A stretch of DNA of 64,000 nucleotides, from the NCBI GenBank assembly GCA_900470195.1, contig UEIJ01000020.1, forward strand, positions 186,001 to 250,000, written 5' to 3'. Below are positions 1 through 8,107 of this stretch, in pieces. Below the pieces are notes generated by a model, which was not told the DNA's origin, made no database searches, and saw nothing but the letters and a program-made list of their open reading frames with translations. Origin of the DNA: Hyphomicrobiales bacterium. GTDB taxonomy: Bacteria > Pseudomonadota > Alphaproteobacteria > Rhizobiales > Rhizobiaceae. Both the position numbers and the translations under genes were made by a program. Position 1 is the first letter of the stretch; every line of letters begins with the position of its first letter.

Positions 1-2
1 AA

Positions 3-710
3 GAAATCGACGCGCTGAGAAATTTGCCGCTTTTCATGGACATGGCGGATGCCACGTTCGAGCGGATCGTGCGTCCGAGCTTCGTGCAGTCATTCCCGCC
101 GCGCACGACCCTGATCCGGGAAGATGAGCCTGCGGACTTCCTGTTCGCGATCCTCGACGGGCTTGTGCTGATGTCCGCGAAATCGGACGATGGCGAGACT
201 GCGCTGGAGATGCTGCGCGCCGACGATATCTTCATTCTCGCCGCCGTGCTGAACGACGATGTGTGCCTGCAAACCGCGCAGACACTCACGCCCACCCGCG
301 TGCTGATGGTGCCTTCCAGCCTGGTGCGCGACCTGATGAGCGAGGATGTCGGCTTCATGCGCGCCATCGTTTTTGAGACCGCCCGCGCCTATCGTCGTCT
401 GGTCAAGGAACTGAAGGCGCAGAAGCTGCGCAGCAGTGTGCAGCGCCTCGCCAACTGGATCGTCAAGGAATCGCTTTTGAACGGCGGCGGCGACGTCGTG
501 ATGATCCCTTGCGAAAAACGCACGCTTGCCGCCTATCTCGGCATGACGCCGGAGAACCTGTCGCGCAATTTCGCGACACTCGGTTCCCATGGCGTCAGCG
601 TGCAGGCTTCGGTGATCAGGATCACCAACAAGAACAAGCTCTTGCAATTTGCCGCCCCTTCCCACCTGATCGACAGGCAGGAACCGGCGCGCACGGCCGA
701 GAGGGTTTGA
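3..710 (+). CDS. Crp/Fnr-family transcriptional regulator, 5' truncated
   Basis: The frame is open to the left edge, so the true start lies outside the window; an internal TTG at 24 is not a convincing start. The N-terminal two thirds look like a cyclic-nucleotide-binding-type beta barrel followed by a long dimer helix (around VKELKAQKLRSSVQRLANW). The C-terminal helix-turn-helix includes AAYLGMTPENLSRNFATL, the usual Crp/Fnr recognition region. No Cys cluster for an Fnr-type Fe-S centre is visible in the part present. The HTH resembles the DNR/NnrR branch, which in relatives controls respiratory nitrogen-oxide genes, but no such genes are nearby, so the target is unknown. Confidence 0.85.
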   Translation, partial: EIDALRNLPLFMDMADATFERIVRPSFVQSFPPRTTLIREDEPADFLFAILDGLVLMSAKSDDGETALEMLRADDIFILAAVLNDDVCLQTAQTLTPTRVLMVPSSLVRDLMSEDVGFMRAIVFETARAYRRLVKELKAQKLRSSVQRLANWIVKESLLNGGGDVVMIPCEKRTLAAYLGMTPENLSRNFATLGSHGVSVQASVIRITNKNKLLQFAAPSHLIDRQEPARTAERV

Positions 711-780
711 GACGCGCTTTCATCTTCCTGTCAAACAGAACGACTATCCGGTGACTTTCTCGATCGAACGGGCCGCCGCC

Positions 781-1845
781 ATGAAAGCACCTTTTGTTGC
801 ACTGTTTCTCGCCCTTGCGACCAGCGCCGCCGCGCAGGAAATGCACAAGCCCGAACTGATCGGCGCTTTCACGCTGCCAACAGGTCTCAAAATCGATGGC
901 GTGGAATTCGGCGGAATTTCCGGGCTCGACTACGGCCCGCAGGAAGATGTCTATTACGCCATTTCCGACGACCGTTCGGAAAATGCGCCGGCGCGCTTTT
1001 ACAAGCTCAAGCTCGCCATCGACGCTTCCGGCGTGCAGAGCCTCGACATTCTGGAAACGGTCACGCTTCTCGACAAAGCCGGCAAACCATTTGCGCTGAA
1101 GGACGTGGACCCTGAAAGCATCCGCTTCAACGCTGCCACCGGCACCATCTACTGGTCAAGCGAAGGCGACAGAAACGGCAGGCCTTTTGTCGGCGAAGCG
1201 AAGACGGATGGCAGCTTCGTCCGCGAATTTGCCTTGCCGGAGGCCTATATTCCCGACGAGGCCAAGACACGCGGCATCCGCAACAATCTTTCCTTTGAAA
1301 GCCTCACGATCACACCGGACGGCAAGACGCTGCTGGCCGGTACTGAAAACGCGCTGGTACAGGACGGGGACAAGGCGACGCTCGACCATGGCAGCCGCTC
1401 GCGCATCATCGCCTTCGATCTCGCATCGGGCGATGTGACGGCGGAATATGCCTATGATACCGACCCGATCTTCACCAAGGCGACTGAGCCGCCTTTCTGG
1501 AACGATAACGGCATGTCGGAATTTGTTTCCGATGGAAACGATCTCCTCACCGTCGAGCGTTCCTTCGCCATGGGCGTCGGCAATCGGATCACGCTTTACC
1601 GCGCATCCTTCGACGGCGCCAGCAATGTGAAAGACGTTCCGTCGCTCGCCAACCAGCAGGCAACGCCGCTCGCAAAGCAGCTTCTCCTGCAGCTCAATGA
1701 AGGCGATTTCGGCCTCGACATCGACAATATCGAGGCCATTACCTTCGGACCGATGGTTGACGGCAAGAGGACGCTGGTCCTCGCCTCGGACAACAATTTC
1801 AACCACGGTCAGGTTTCGCAGTTCATCGCCCTGAAGCTGCCCTGA
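781..1845 (+). CDS. Exported esterase-like/phytase-like domain protein
   Basis: A 354-residue protein with a clear signal peptide (MKAPFVALFLALATSAAAQ). The ATG at 781 is chosen over an upstream GTG at 751 because the signal peptide begins there. The mature part has the repeated strand/loop pattern of the phytase-like (esterase-like activity of phytase) family: GGISGLDYG near the N-terminus, then DVDPESIRF, NNLSFESLTITPDGKTLL and a C-terminal DIDNIEAITFGP. This suggests a secreted beta-propeller enzyme acting on phosphoesters or esters. It converges on the CDP-diglyceride synthase gene with 16 bp between stops. Substrate is not known. Confidence 0.8.
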   Translation: MKAPFVALFLALATSAAAQEMHKPELIGAFTLPTGLKIDGVEFGGISGLDYGPQEDVYYAISDDRSENAPARFYKLKLAIDASGVQSLDILETVTLLDKAGKPFALKDVDPESIRFNAATGTIYWSSEGDRNGRPFVGEAKTDGSFVREFALPEAYIPDEAKTRGIRNNLSFESLTITPDGKTLLAGTENALVQDGDKATLDHGSRSRIIAFDLASGDVTAEYAYDTDPIFTKATEPPFWNDNGMSEFVSDGNDLLTVERSFAMGVGNRITLYRASFDGASNVKDVPSLANQQATPLAKQLLLQLNEGDFGLDIDNIEAITFGPMVDGKRTLVLASDNNFNHGQVSQFIALKLP

Positions 1846-1861
1846 CAAATAGTGACCGCAC

Positions 1862-2791
1862 TCAGGTCCAGAAATAGCGCACGGTGTGGAAGAAGACCGG
1901 GGCCGAAAAGACGAGGCTGTCGGCCCGGTCGAGCATGCCGCCATGCCCTTCGATCATGTGGCCCCAGTCCTTCACGCCGCGATCGCGCTTGATGGCGGAT
2001 GCGACAAGCCCGCCGAAGAAGCCCATGATGCAGGATGTTGCGGCAAGCGCACCCGCCTGAAACGGCGAAAACGGCGTCAGCCAGGCAAGCCCTGCCCCCA
2101 GAAGCGAGGCGCTAGCGACCCCGCCGACAAAGCCTTCCCAGGTCTTTGACGGCGATATGCCGGGCGCGATGCGATGTTTGCCGAACAGCTTGCCGAAAAT
2201 ATATTGCAGCACATCGCTGCCCTGCACGGTGGCCACCAGAAACGCGATCAGCAGCAGCTTCTTGCCGTCGAAGCCGGGAATATCCAGCGTCATCAAGGCG
2301 GGCACATGGCTGATGCAATAGACCGACAGCATGATGCCCCATTGCTGCTCGCTGATGCGTTCCAGAAAGCGCGACGTGTCGCCGGAAAGCGCCGTCAGCA
2401 CCGGCATTGCGAGGAAGCAATAGACCGGAATGAAGATGGAATAGAGCCCGTACCAGTCGATCCAGATCAGGTAATACTGCACCGGAATGACCAGCAGGAA
2501 CATGCCGAGCAGCACGCGGTGGTCGGCGCGCCTTGTCTGCGTCAGCGTCGCATATTCGCGCAAGGCGGCAAACGAGATCAGCGCGAACAGCACGATCACC
2601 CCGCCCTTGCCGAACAGGAAAGCGACGCACATTGCGCCAACCATGATCCACCATGCCTTGATGCGGGCATTGAGATTGACCAGCGTGGATGAAAGCGGCT
2701 TTGGCGCGCGCCATGAAAGAACACCGGCCACGGCGCTTGCCGTTGTCAGAACGCCCATGAGGCCAAGGAATAATCGGGTTGTTTCGCTCAT
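1862..2791 (-). CDS. CDP-diglyceride synthase-like (CdsA/YnbB family)
   Basis: A 309-residue polytopic membrane protein of the phosphatidate cytidylyltransferase family, which makes CDP-diacylglycerol from phosphatidic acid and CTP. The C-terminal signature is present: SAIKRDRGVKDWGHMIEGHG then GMLDRADS, with the K-D and D-R-x-D metal/substrate residues intact, and SPSKTWEG is a second conserved patch. It is the last gene of a tightly overlapping minus-strand operon (ATGA overlap with the acyltransferase). Given the operon content this is the counterpart of E. coli YnbB rather than the housekeeping CdsA, which should exist elsewhere in the genome. Confidence 0.9.
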   Translation of the reverse strand: MSETTRLFLGLMGVLTTASAVAGVLSWRAPKPLSSTLVNLNARIKAWWIMVGAMCVAFLFGKGGVIVLFALISFAALREYATLTQTRRADHRVLLGMFLLVIPVQYYLIWIDWYGLYSIFIPVYCFLAMPVLTALSGDTSRFLERISEQQWGIMLSVYCISHVPALMTLDIPGFDGKKLLLIAFLVATVQGSDVLQYIFGKLFGKHRIAPGISPSKTWEGFVGGVASASLLGAGLAWLTPFSPFQAGALAATSCIMGFFGGLVASAIKRDRGVKDWGHMIEGHGGMLDRADSLVFSAPVFFHTVRYFWT

Positions 2792-3441
2792 GGCTGTTTA
2801 CCGTTACGGGGCTGTATATCGAGAAGGCTCTGGCGGGCGCGGGCAAGAAATTCCTTGCGGTCCTCGCCCTCGCGAAGCTGGACCGGCGCGCCGAAAACGA
2901 CGCGGCACAGAAGCGGCACCGGCAGCATCGCGCCCTTGGGCAGCACGCGCGACATGTTTTCGATCCAGCACGGCACCAGCTCGACATCTGGGCGCGCCAG
3001 CGCCAGATTGTAGATGCCGGAGCGAAAGCGCAGCAGCGCCTCTTCGGTCATGTTGCGCGTGCCTTCGGGAAAGATGATGAGCGAATGGCCATCGGCCAGC
3101 GCCTTCAACATCACTTCCATCGGGTCCTGCGTGCGTTCCACCCAGTTGCGCTCGACAAGCACGGTGCGCAGCAGAACTTCCGCCATGAACTGGCGCACGC
3201 GGTTGCCCCGCCAGTAATCCGCGCCGGCGACAGCGCGGGTGCGGGCGCGCTCTTCCTGATCGAGACAGGAGGAAAGCAGGATGAAATCGCCATGGCTCGT
3301 GTGATTGGCAAAATAGATGCGCTGGTTGCGCGACGGGCCGGTGCCGCTCCAGATCGGCCGCACGCCGGTAATCCCGCGCGACAGGATGGCCAGAAACGAG
3401 CCGAAAATCGATTGCACCTGATGGCGGATCAGTTCCCGCAT
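2788..3441 (-). CDS. 1-acyl-glycerol-3-phosphate acyltransferase (PlsC family)
   Basis: A 217-residue protein with the PlsC/LPLAT motifs NHTSHGD (catalytic His and Asp, block I) and FPEGTRN (block III), so it probably transfers an acyl chain to a lysophosphatidate-like acceptor at the inner membrane. The start is the ATG at 3441, one base after the stop of the small membrane protein; an upstream extension of the frame runs antisense-like through that gene and is rejected. It overlaps the CdsA-like gene by 4 bp. E. coli ynbABCD has no such gene, so this is an addition that could supply a dedicated phosphatidate pool to the next enzyme. Confidence 0.88.
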   Translation of the reverse strand: MRELIRHQVQSIFGSFLAILSRGITGVRPIWSGTGPSRNQRIYFANHTSHGDFILLSSCLDQEERARTRAVAGADYWRGNRVRQFMAEVLLRTVLVERNWVERTQDPMEVMLKALADGHSLIIFPEGTRNMTEEALLRFRSGIYNLALARPDVELVPCWIENMSRVLPKGAMLPVPLLCRVVFGAPVQLREGEDRKEFLARARQSLLDIQPRNGKQP

Positions 3442-3442
3442 G

Positions 3443-3874
3443 TCACAGCCCCCATCCCAATGGCTGGCCTGATGGCACTGCGGCCAGCAGAATGAAAAGC
3501 ACGATCCCAAGCCCCATGAAAAACCGGAGGCGCCCCACGATGCGCCGCGAACCCTCGATCCGTACCGCAAGCGGACGCGGTGGTCCCTCATTGGAGCGCA
3601 GCCCCATGCGTTCCAGAATTTGATCCACCTCGCTCAAGCCCGCCTCACCGGAACTGGCGATCAGGCGAAAAAGCGCTGCATCGAACAAGAGATGCGCCGC
3701 GATACCCAGCATGATCAGCGCGCTTGCGAGCAGCAGTGGCCAGATCAGCCAGAAAGCCAGATCGTGTACCGGGCGCAGGAAGGGCGCGACCGCAAGAAGA
3801 ACGACCGCGATGGCAATGCCGGGAAAGGCGTTGCGGCGCAGCATGATCGCCGTGGAGGATGCAGGTGCGTTCAT
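3443..3874 (-). CDS. Small membrane protein of the lipid operon, unknown function
   Basis: A 143-residue protein with two hydrophobic segments near the N-terminus (about residues 15-35 and 40-65) and one near the C-terminus (about 117-138), separated by a charged loop with EVDQILERMGLRS. No family was recognised. The ATG at 3874 overlaps the stop of the PAP2/phosphatase gene by 4 bp (ATGA), so translational coupling is likely; a TTG farther upstream would overlap that gene by about 100 bp and is rejected. Its position between phosphatase and acyltransferase suggests an accessory role in the same membrane pathway. Confidence 0.75.
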   Translation of the reverse strand: MNAPASSTAIMLRRNAFPGIAIAVVLLAVAPFLRPVHDLAFWLIWPLLLASALIMLGIAAHLLFDAALFRLIASSGEAGLSEVDQILERMGLRSNEGPPRPLAVRIEGSRRIVGRLRFFMGLGIVLFILLAAVPSGQPLGWGL

Positions 3875-5184
3875 GCCGCCTCCCCCGTCAGATGCAGATG
3901 GACCGGCCAGCCCTTGGCGCGGATCAGCGCTTCGGCTTCCCGCGCATTGGCAGCGCGTCCGGTGGAAACGAGCCAAGCGACCGCAACGGTGGCGCTGCGC
4001 TGAAAGCCAAGCGCGCAGCAGATGAGAACCGGGCCGTGATGGCGAGCCGCTTCAACGGCATCGGCGGCCAGTTGCACTTTTTCGGATGACGGCGCGATCA
4101 GGTCCAGCGTGGCAAAGCTTTTCCATTCGATGGAATGGCGAGGAGGCACCATTTCAGCGGCAAGATCGATGACCGTCGCAAAGGATGAAAGTTCTGCGGC
4201 TTTTGGAAAACGCCCGAGAAACACGCCATCGGCAAGCTCGACATGCGGCGGCAGCCTGCGGGTCCAGAAATGCACATTCAACCGGGCAAAAAGCCGGTAT
4301 GGCCACAACAGCCAGCGGCTTGCAAGACTGACCGATCCATCCGTCTGCTTCTGGAAAATGGCCGCACCGGCACAGAGATAGCCAAGCGCTACAAGGGCAA
4401 GCGCGGTTGCAGGCCAGAGCCAGAAGACCGCATAGCCTGTGACGGTCAGGCCGTGGATGGCGAACGCCAGAAACAGGATCGCGCCCGCCAGATAGCAAAG
4501 CCTAACCCTTGTGGCTTTGGGATCTGATGTGAGCCGGAACCCAGCCATCGGCGAAGGGTCGTTGCGCGGAAAAAGCCACAGGGCAAACAGGCCGAGCAAA
4601 GCGCCCGCCGGAATATCGACCGCGTGGTGCTGATAGGTGGTCAGCACCGACAGGCCGATCAGCAGGCACCAGACATGCCAGACCACGCGCACGGCACCGC
4701 CCATCACGCGGCGCATCTGGTCCCAGATGATGATCAGCAGCGCGATATGAAGCGATGGTGCCTGATTGAAAGGCTTGTCGAAGCCGCCAAGCACATCGAA
4801 CATGAAACCCGGAATGCCTGCCGTTGCCGGTTTTACGAAGGTCGCCGTCAGCGGAAAGGCGACGAAGCAGAGAACGGCGATAATCTGTGCTGTCAGATAA
4901 CGCTTCGCCAGCCGGTCGACTTGTTCCGGACTGTTATTGGCGAACAGCGCAATCGCATAGAACAGGTTGACCGACCAATAGGGAACGATGCTCCACGCGA
5001 TGAACGGAACCCGGCTTTCCCATGCGAAGGCAAGGTTCGGCACATGGCCTTGCTGCGATGCGAGCCAGTTGGCCGTACCGTAGGTCAGGTAGAAGAAGGG
5101 CGCGAGAAACAGAAGCCAAAGGATGGCGCGGCGGATCACAGGCCGCCGCGAAGATCCTTCGCGTTCCGTCAGTTGCACTGTCAC
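3871..5184 (-). CDS. PAP2/dual-specificity phosphatase fusion (YnbD-like)
   Basis: A 437-residue membrane protein. The N-terminal two thirds are a multi-pass PAP2-type domain with QAPSLHIALL (PSxH) and YQHHAVDIPAG (HxxxD). The C-terminal third (about residues 300-437) is a soluble phosphatase domain with the Cx5R loop CALGFQRSA. The residue before the catalytic Cys is another Cys where His is usual. The length is close to E. coli YnbD (about 430). The start is the GTG at 5184, overlapping the TGA of the upstream gene as GTGA. A role in removing phosphate from a lipid head-group intermediate is inferred from the domains and neighbours. Confidence 0.85.
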   Translation of the reverse strand: MTVQLTEREGSSRRPVIRRAILWLLFLAPFFYLTYGTANWLASQQGHVPNLAFAWESRVPFIAWSIVPYWSVNLFYAIALFANNSPEQVDRLAKRYLTAQIIAVLCFVAFPLTATFVKPATAGIPGFMFDVLGGFDKPFNQAPSLHIALLIIIWDQMRRVMGGAVRVVWHVWCLLIGLSVLTTYQHHAVDIPAGALLGLFALWLFPRNDPSPMAGFRLTSDPKATRVRLCYLAGAILFLAFAIHGLTVTGYAVFWLWPATALALVALGYLCAGAAIFQKQTDGSVSLASRWLLWPYRLFARLNVHFWTRRLPPHVELADGVFLGRFPKAAELSSFATVIDLAAEMVPPRHSIEWKSFATLDLIAPSSEKVQLAADAVEAARHHGPVLICCALGFQRSATVAVAWLVSTGRAANAREAEALIRAKGWPVHLHLTGEAA

Positions 5185-6965
5185 GCTTTGCCGTCTCCCA
5201 CGCGCTCCGCAATCGAGACGGTGAAAATGCCCCACTGGTCGATGCGCTGTTCGATCTTGCGATAGCCCGCCTTTTCGACAAGCTGATCCATTTCGCCCTG
5301 CGTGCGGCGGCGCATCACCCATGCCTCGCCGCCACGATGCGAGGTCAGTGCCCGCGCGATCATTTCAAGCTGCGGATGCCAAGGCTGGTTGGTGTAGATC
5401 AGCAAGGAGCCGGGTTTCTGCATCCGGGCAAGCCCCGACAGCGAACGGTTGATCAGCGCGTTATCGGGGAAAAGCTCGTAAAGACCGGACACGATGGCAA
5501 GGTCCGGCTGCGGCGTGACCGCAGCAAGGCTTTCCTCATTGAATGCGTCGCCCTCTTCCATATGGGCGATGGCTTCCAGCCCGCGCTCCCTGATGAGCTT
5601 GTTGCCAGCCAGCACATTGATGGGCGAATAATCGCGCAGGTGAATGTTGTCCGGCAAGTCGCCTGCGCGCACCACCGCATCGATGACATAGCGGCCATGG
5701 CCGCAGGCAATGTCGAGGATATTGGTCGAGCGGCCTTCGCTTTCGAGCCGCCTGATGGCGTGTCTGATCAGTTCTTTCAGATGCACCTTGCGCTGGCGGA
5801 TGCCGCGCCAGCCGATCGCTTCCAGAAACTGCCTGTCGATGAGCTTGCCGCCCGGCCCAAGGCCCCGCGCTTCGTTCTCATAGACATAATCGAGCGTGGA
5901 CCCGGAATCGAAGCCAGTGCGCCTGCCGACCTTCAACCCTTCCGAAAACAGTGCGCCGAAGGCTATCGAAGCGCGTGTCATTGCCCAGTAAAGCCCCTGC
6001 GCGGTCAGAAGCGACAGCGGCGTCGACAGCCGGTCGGCCTCGTCCCGCGTGTGGCCTGCAATATGCGCTTCGGTCAGGTCGGCGCGCTGCGGCGCTTCGG
6101 CAAAACGCGCCTCGATGAAATCATGGATGCGTTCGATTGCCGGCTTGCGATGCCGCTCGCCGAGCGTGTCGTGGTAGAAGCCTTTCAGCACGTGCCGCTC
6201 CTTGATGCGGCTGCCGAGGTTCTCGAAGAAGCGATGTTGCGGCGCGGGGCGCACGACGAAATCGCTGCCGGAAATGAGCAGTTGCGTCGGAACGGTAATC
6301 GCCCGCGCATCGTCCACCACGCGCTTCGCCGTCTCGTAGAGTTGCAGCAGGATATGCGATGCGATGGGCCGCGTGATCAGCGGATCGGTGCGATAGGATT
6401 CGATGCGTTCCGGATCGTGGGTCAGGAATTGCGGCTTGACGTAGGAATTGACGTAGAAAGTGCCTTTCAGCTTCTGCCACAGGCCGATGCCTTCCTTTGC
6501 GAATGGCACATAGAGTTTGATGTCGAAGGCAGGCGACGCCAGCACCAGCGCCCGGATATTCGGCGCATAGTCATGCACCCATGCGGCAGCAAGCACCGCA
6601 CCGACGCTTTGCGCGATGATGGCCACGTCCTCGATGGCCGCGCCGGTTTCCTGCCGGATATGGGTGACGAAACAATCGAGATCGCGGATCGACGCGCCAA
6701 AGGACGGCGAGAAGCCGCGCACGCCCGGCGAGTGGCCATGGCCGCGCGCATCCCATGCGTAGAAAGCGTAGTCGTCCAGCCCCAGCTCGTCGACGAGGTG
6801 CGCGACGCGGCCGCTATGCTCGTGCCCGCGATGCAAGAGGACGATCACGCCTTTCGGCTTGCCGGAAAGTGTCGGCCAGAAACGGTAAAACAGCGACGTG
6901 CCGTCATGGGTGACGAACCGGCTTTCCCGCGCCGCGCGATGCGGTTTCACTGCATGCTCGTTCAT
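5181..6965 (-). CDS. Bifunctional alpha/beta-hydrolase/SAM methyltransferase (YnbC-like)
   Basis: A 594-residue fusion. Residues about 20-300 are an alpha/beta-hydrolase of the monoacylglycerol-lipase type (HRGHEHSGR oxyanion region, AQSVGA nucleophile elbow with the first Gly replaced by Ala). The C-terminal half is a class I methyltransferase with the SAM motif NILDIACGHGRYVIDAV. E. coli YnbC has the same order and similar length. Start: ATG at 6965 preceded by GAGAGGGA. It is the first gene of the five-gene minus-strand operon, divergent from the CDP-alcohol phosphotransferase. It may hydrolyse and methylate a lipid or head group; the substrate is unknown. Confidence 0.88.
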   Translation of the reverse strand: MNEHAVKPHRAARESRFVTHDGTSLFYRFWPTLSGKPKGVIVLLHRGHEHSGRVAHLVDELGLDDYAFYAWDARGHGHSPGVRGFSPSFGASIRDLDCFVTHIRQETGAAIEDVAIIAQSVGAVLAAAWVHDYAPNIRALVLASPAFDIKLYVPFAKEGIGLWQKLKGTFYVNSYVKPQFLTHDPERIESYRTDPLITRPIASHILLQLYETAKRVVDDARAITVPTQLLISGSDFVVRPAPQHRFFENLGSRIKERHVLKGFYHDTLGERHRKPAIERIHDFIEARFAEAPQRADLTEAHIAGHTRDEADRLSTPLSLLTAQGLYWAMTRASIAFGALFSEGLKVGRRTGFDSGSTLDYVYENEARGLGPGGKLIDRQFLEAIGWRGIRQRKVHLKELIRHAIRRLESEGRSTNILDIACGHGRYVIDAVVRAGDLPDNIHLRDYSPINVLAGNKLIRERGLEAIAHMEEGDAFNEESLAAVTPQPDLAIVSGLYELFPDNALINRSLSGLARMQKPGSLLIYTNQPWHPQLEMIARALTSHRGGEAWVMRRRTQGEMDQLVEKAGYRKIEQRIDQWGIFTVSIAERVGDGKA

Positions 6966-7103
6966 GCATCCCTCTCCAGCGTTTCCTCGCGGGGCGCTTG
7001 CCCCCAATTTCTATTGAGTGAAACAAAATGTTTGCTTAAACGAGCTGGAGCGAACCGCAAATAGCTGTTCAATACTTATTCTTCGTTTCCCAAGAGATTC
7101 TTG
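6966..7103. promoter_or_regulatory. Divergent intergenic region of the ynb-like cluster
   Basis: This 138-bp gap separates the hydrolase/methyltransferase operon (minus) from the CDP-alcohol phosphotransferase gene (plus), so both promoters must lie here. It is AT-richer than the flanking genes around 7010-7095. No unambiguous sigma70 boxes were picked out by eye. Confidence 0.5.
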
Positions 7104-7709
7104 ATGTCGGTTTATCAACTCAAGTCGCGTTTCCAGAATTTACTGAGACCGCTGGTCGTGCGACTTGCCGCAGGCGGTGTAACCGCCAATCAGGTTACAG
7201 TCGCCGCCGCGCTCGTCTCGATCATACTTGGCGCTTTTCTGGCGTGGAGCGGAAACGCGGCATGGTTTGCGCTCGTCCCGGTCTGGCTGTTCCTGCGCAT
7301 GGCGCTCAATGCCGTCGACGGAATGCTGGCGCGCGAACATGGGCAGAAATCGACGCTCGGCGCCTATCTCAACGAGATCGGCGATGTGGTTTCCGACGCG
7401 GCGCTCTATGCGCCTTTCGCGCTTGTGGCGCCGTTCACCGGTCCGTGGATTTTCGCGGTCATATTCCTCGCCACCCTGACGGAATTTGCCGGCCTTGCCG
7501 GCGCGTCCGTGGGGGCGAGCCGCCGCTATGACGGCCCGATGGGCAAGAGCGACCGCGCCGTGGTCTTCGGCGTGCTCGGCGCATGGATCGCCATCGACGG
7601 CGCATTGCCGGACTGGATGTTCTGGCTGCAGCCGCTCCTCTGCCTGTTGCTGGCCGCAACCACGGTCAAGCGCATCGCCAACGGCATAAACGAGGCAAAG
7701 GGTGGCTAA
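7104..7709 (+). CDS. CDP-alcohol phosphatidyltransferase family protein (YnbA-like)
   Basis: A 201-residue integral membrane protein, the same length as E. coli YnbA. It carries the CDP-alcohol phosphotransferase motif DG-x2-AR-x8-G-x3-N-x3-D (Asp72, Arg77, Gly86, Asn90, Asp94); the third acidic position is Asn instead of Asp. Family members displace CMP from CDP-diacylglycerol with an alcohol. The ATG at 7104 is used; a TTG lies just before it. It is transcribed divergently from the operon holding the CDP-diacylglycerol synthase, acyltransferase and phosphatase, so together they could make a dedicated phospholipid. The alcohol substrate cannot be read from the sequence. Confidence 0.88.
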   Translation: MSVYQLKSRFQNLLRPLVVRLAAGGVTANQVTVAAALVSIILGAFLAWSGNAAWFALVPVWLFLRMALNAVDGMLAREHGQKSTLGAYLNEIGDVVSDAALYAPFALVAPFTGPWIFAVIFLATLTEFAGLAGASVGASRRYDGPMGKSDRAVVFGVLGAWIAIDGALPDWMFWLQPLLCLLLAATTVKRIANGINEAKGG

Positions 7710-7792
7710 AAGGGGCATTCGGTACTGGTATTGACGCAATTGGGGCCTATGTTGGTTCCCGTTCAATTCCAGCTCAATCGGAGGCCATGCCA

Positions 7793-8107
7793 ATGAAGAA
7801 AGCTAAGACTGCTTTTCTGTTTGCGGGCATATTCGCCTTTTCATCCGCGTCCGGCCCGGCGCTCGCCGCCAGCGATGGCAGTTCCAGCCAGCGTGCGAAG
7901 GAAGTCACCGCGGTGGTCAACGCCGTCGCGCAGAAGATGCCCGACCAGCCGATCAACACGGTGATGTATATCCGCTCCAACAATTTCGAGGTTCTGGCGG
8001 GCGACTGCACGGTGCGCGCGCATATCGTCTCGTCCGGCCACAAGGCAAAAAGCACCTCTCCCGACCGGATCAAGGTCCGACTCAACAAGCGGCGCTGCGC
8101 GCGCTAA
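7793..8107 (+). CDS. Small exported protein, unknown function
   Basis: A 104-residue protein with a signal peptide ([25 protein letters not shown]) and a basic C-terminus ([11 protein letters not shown]). Two cysteines in the mature part (in AGDCTVRAH and KRRCAR) could form a disulfide. The ATG at 7793 is preferred to the one at 7787 because the GGAGG ribosome-binding site is 8 bases upstream of it and only 2 from the other. It overlaps the stop of the convergent LysR gene by a few bases. No family recognised. Confidence 0.7.
   Translation: MKKAKTAFLFAGIFAFSSASGPALAASDGSSSQRAKEVTAVVNAVAQKMPDQPINTVMYIRSNNFEVLAGDCTVRAHIVSSGHKAKSTSPDRIKVRLNKRRCAR

Noticed and set aside
5022..7064. A 680-codon plus-strand open frame over the hydrolase/methyltransferase gene
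   Set aside because: The minus strand holds clear hydrolase and SAM motifs; the plus-strand translation does not resemble a protein family.
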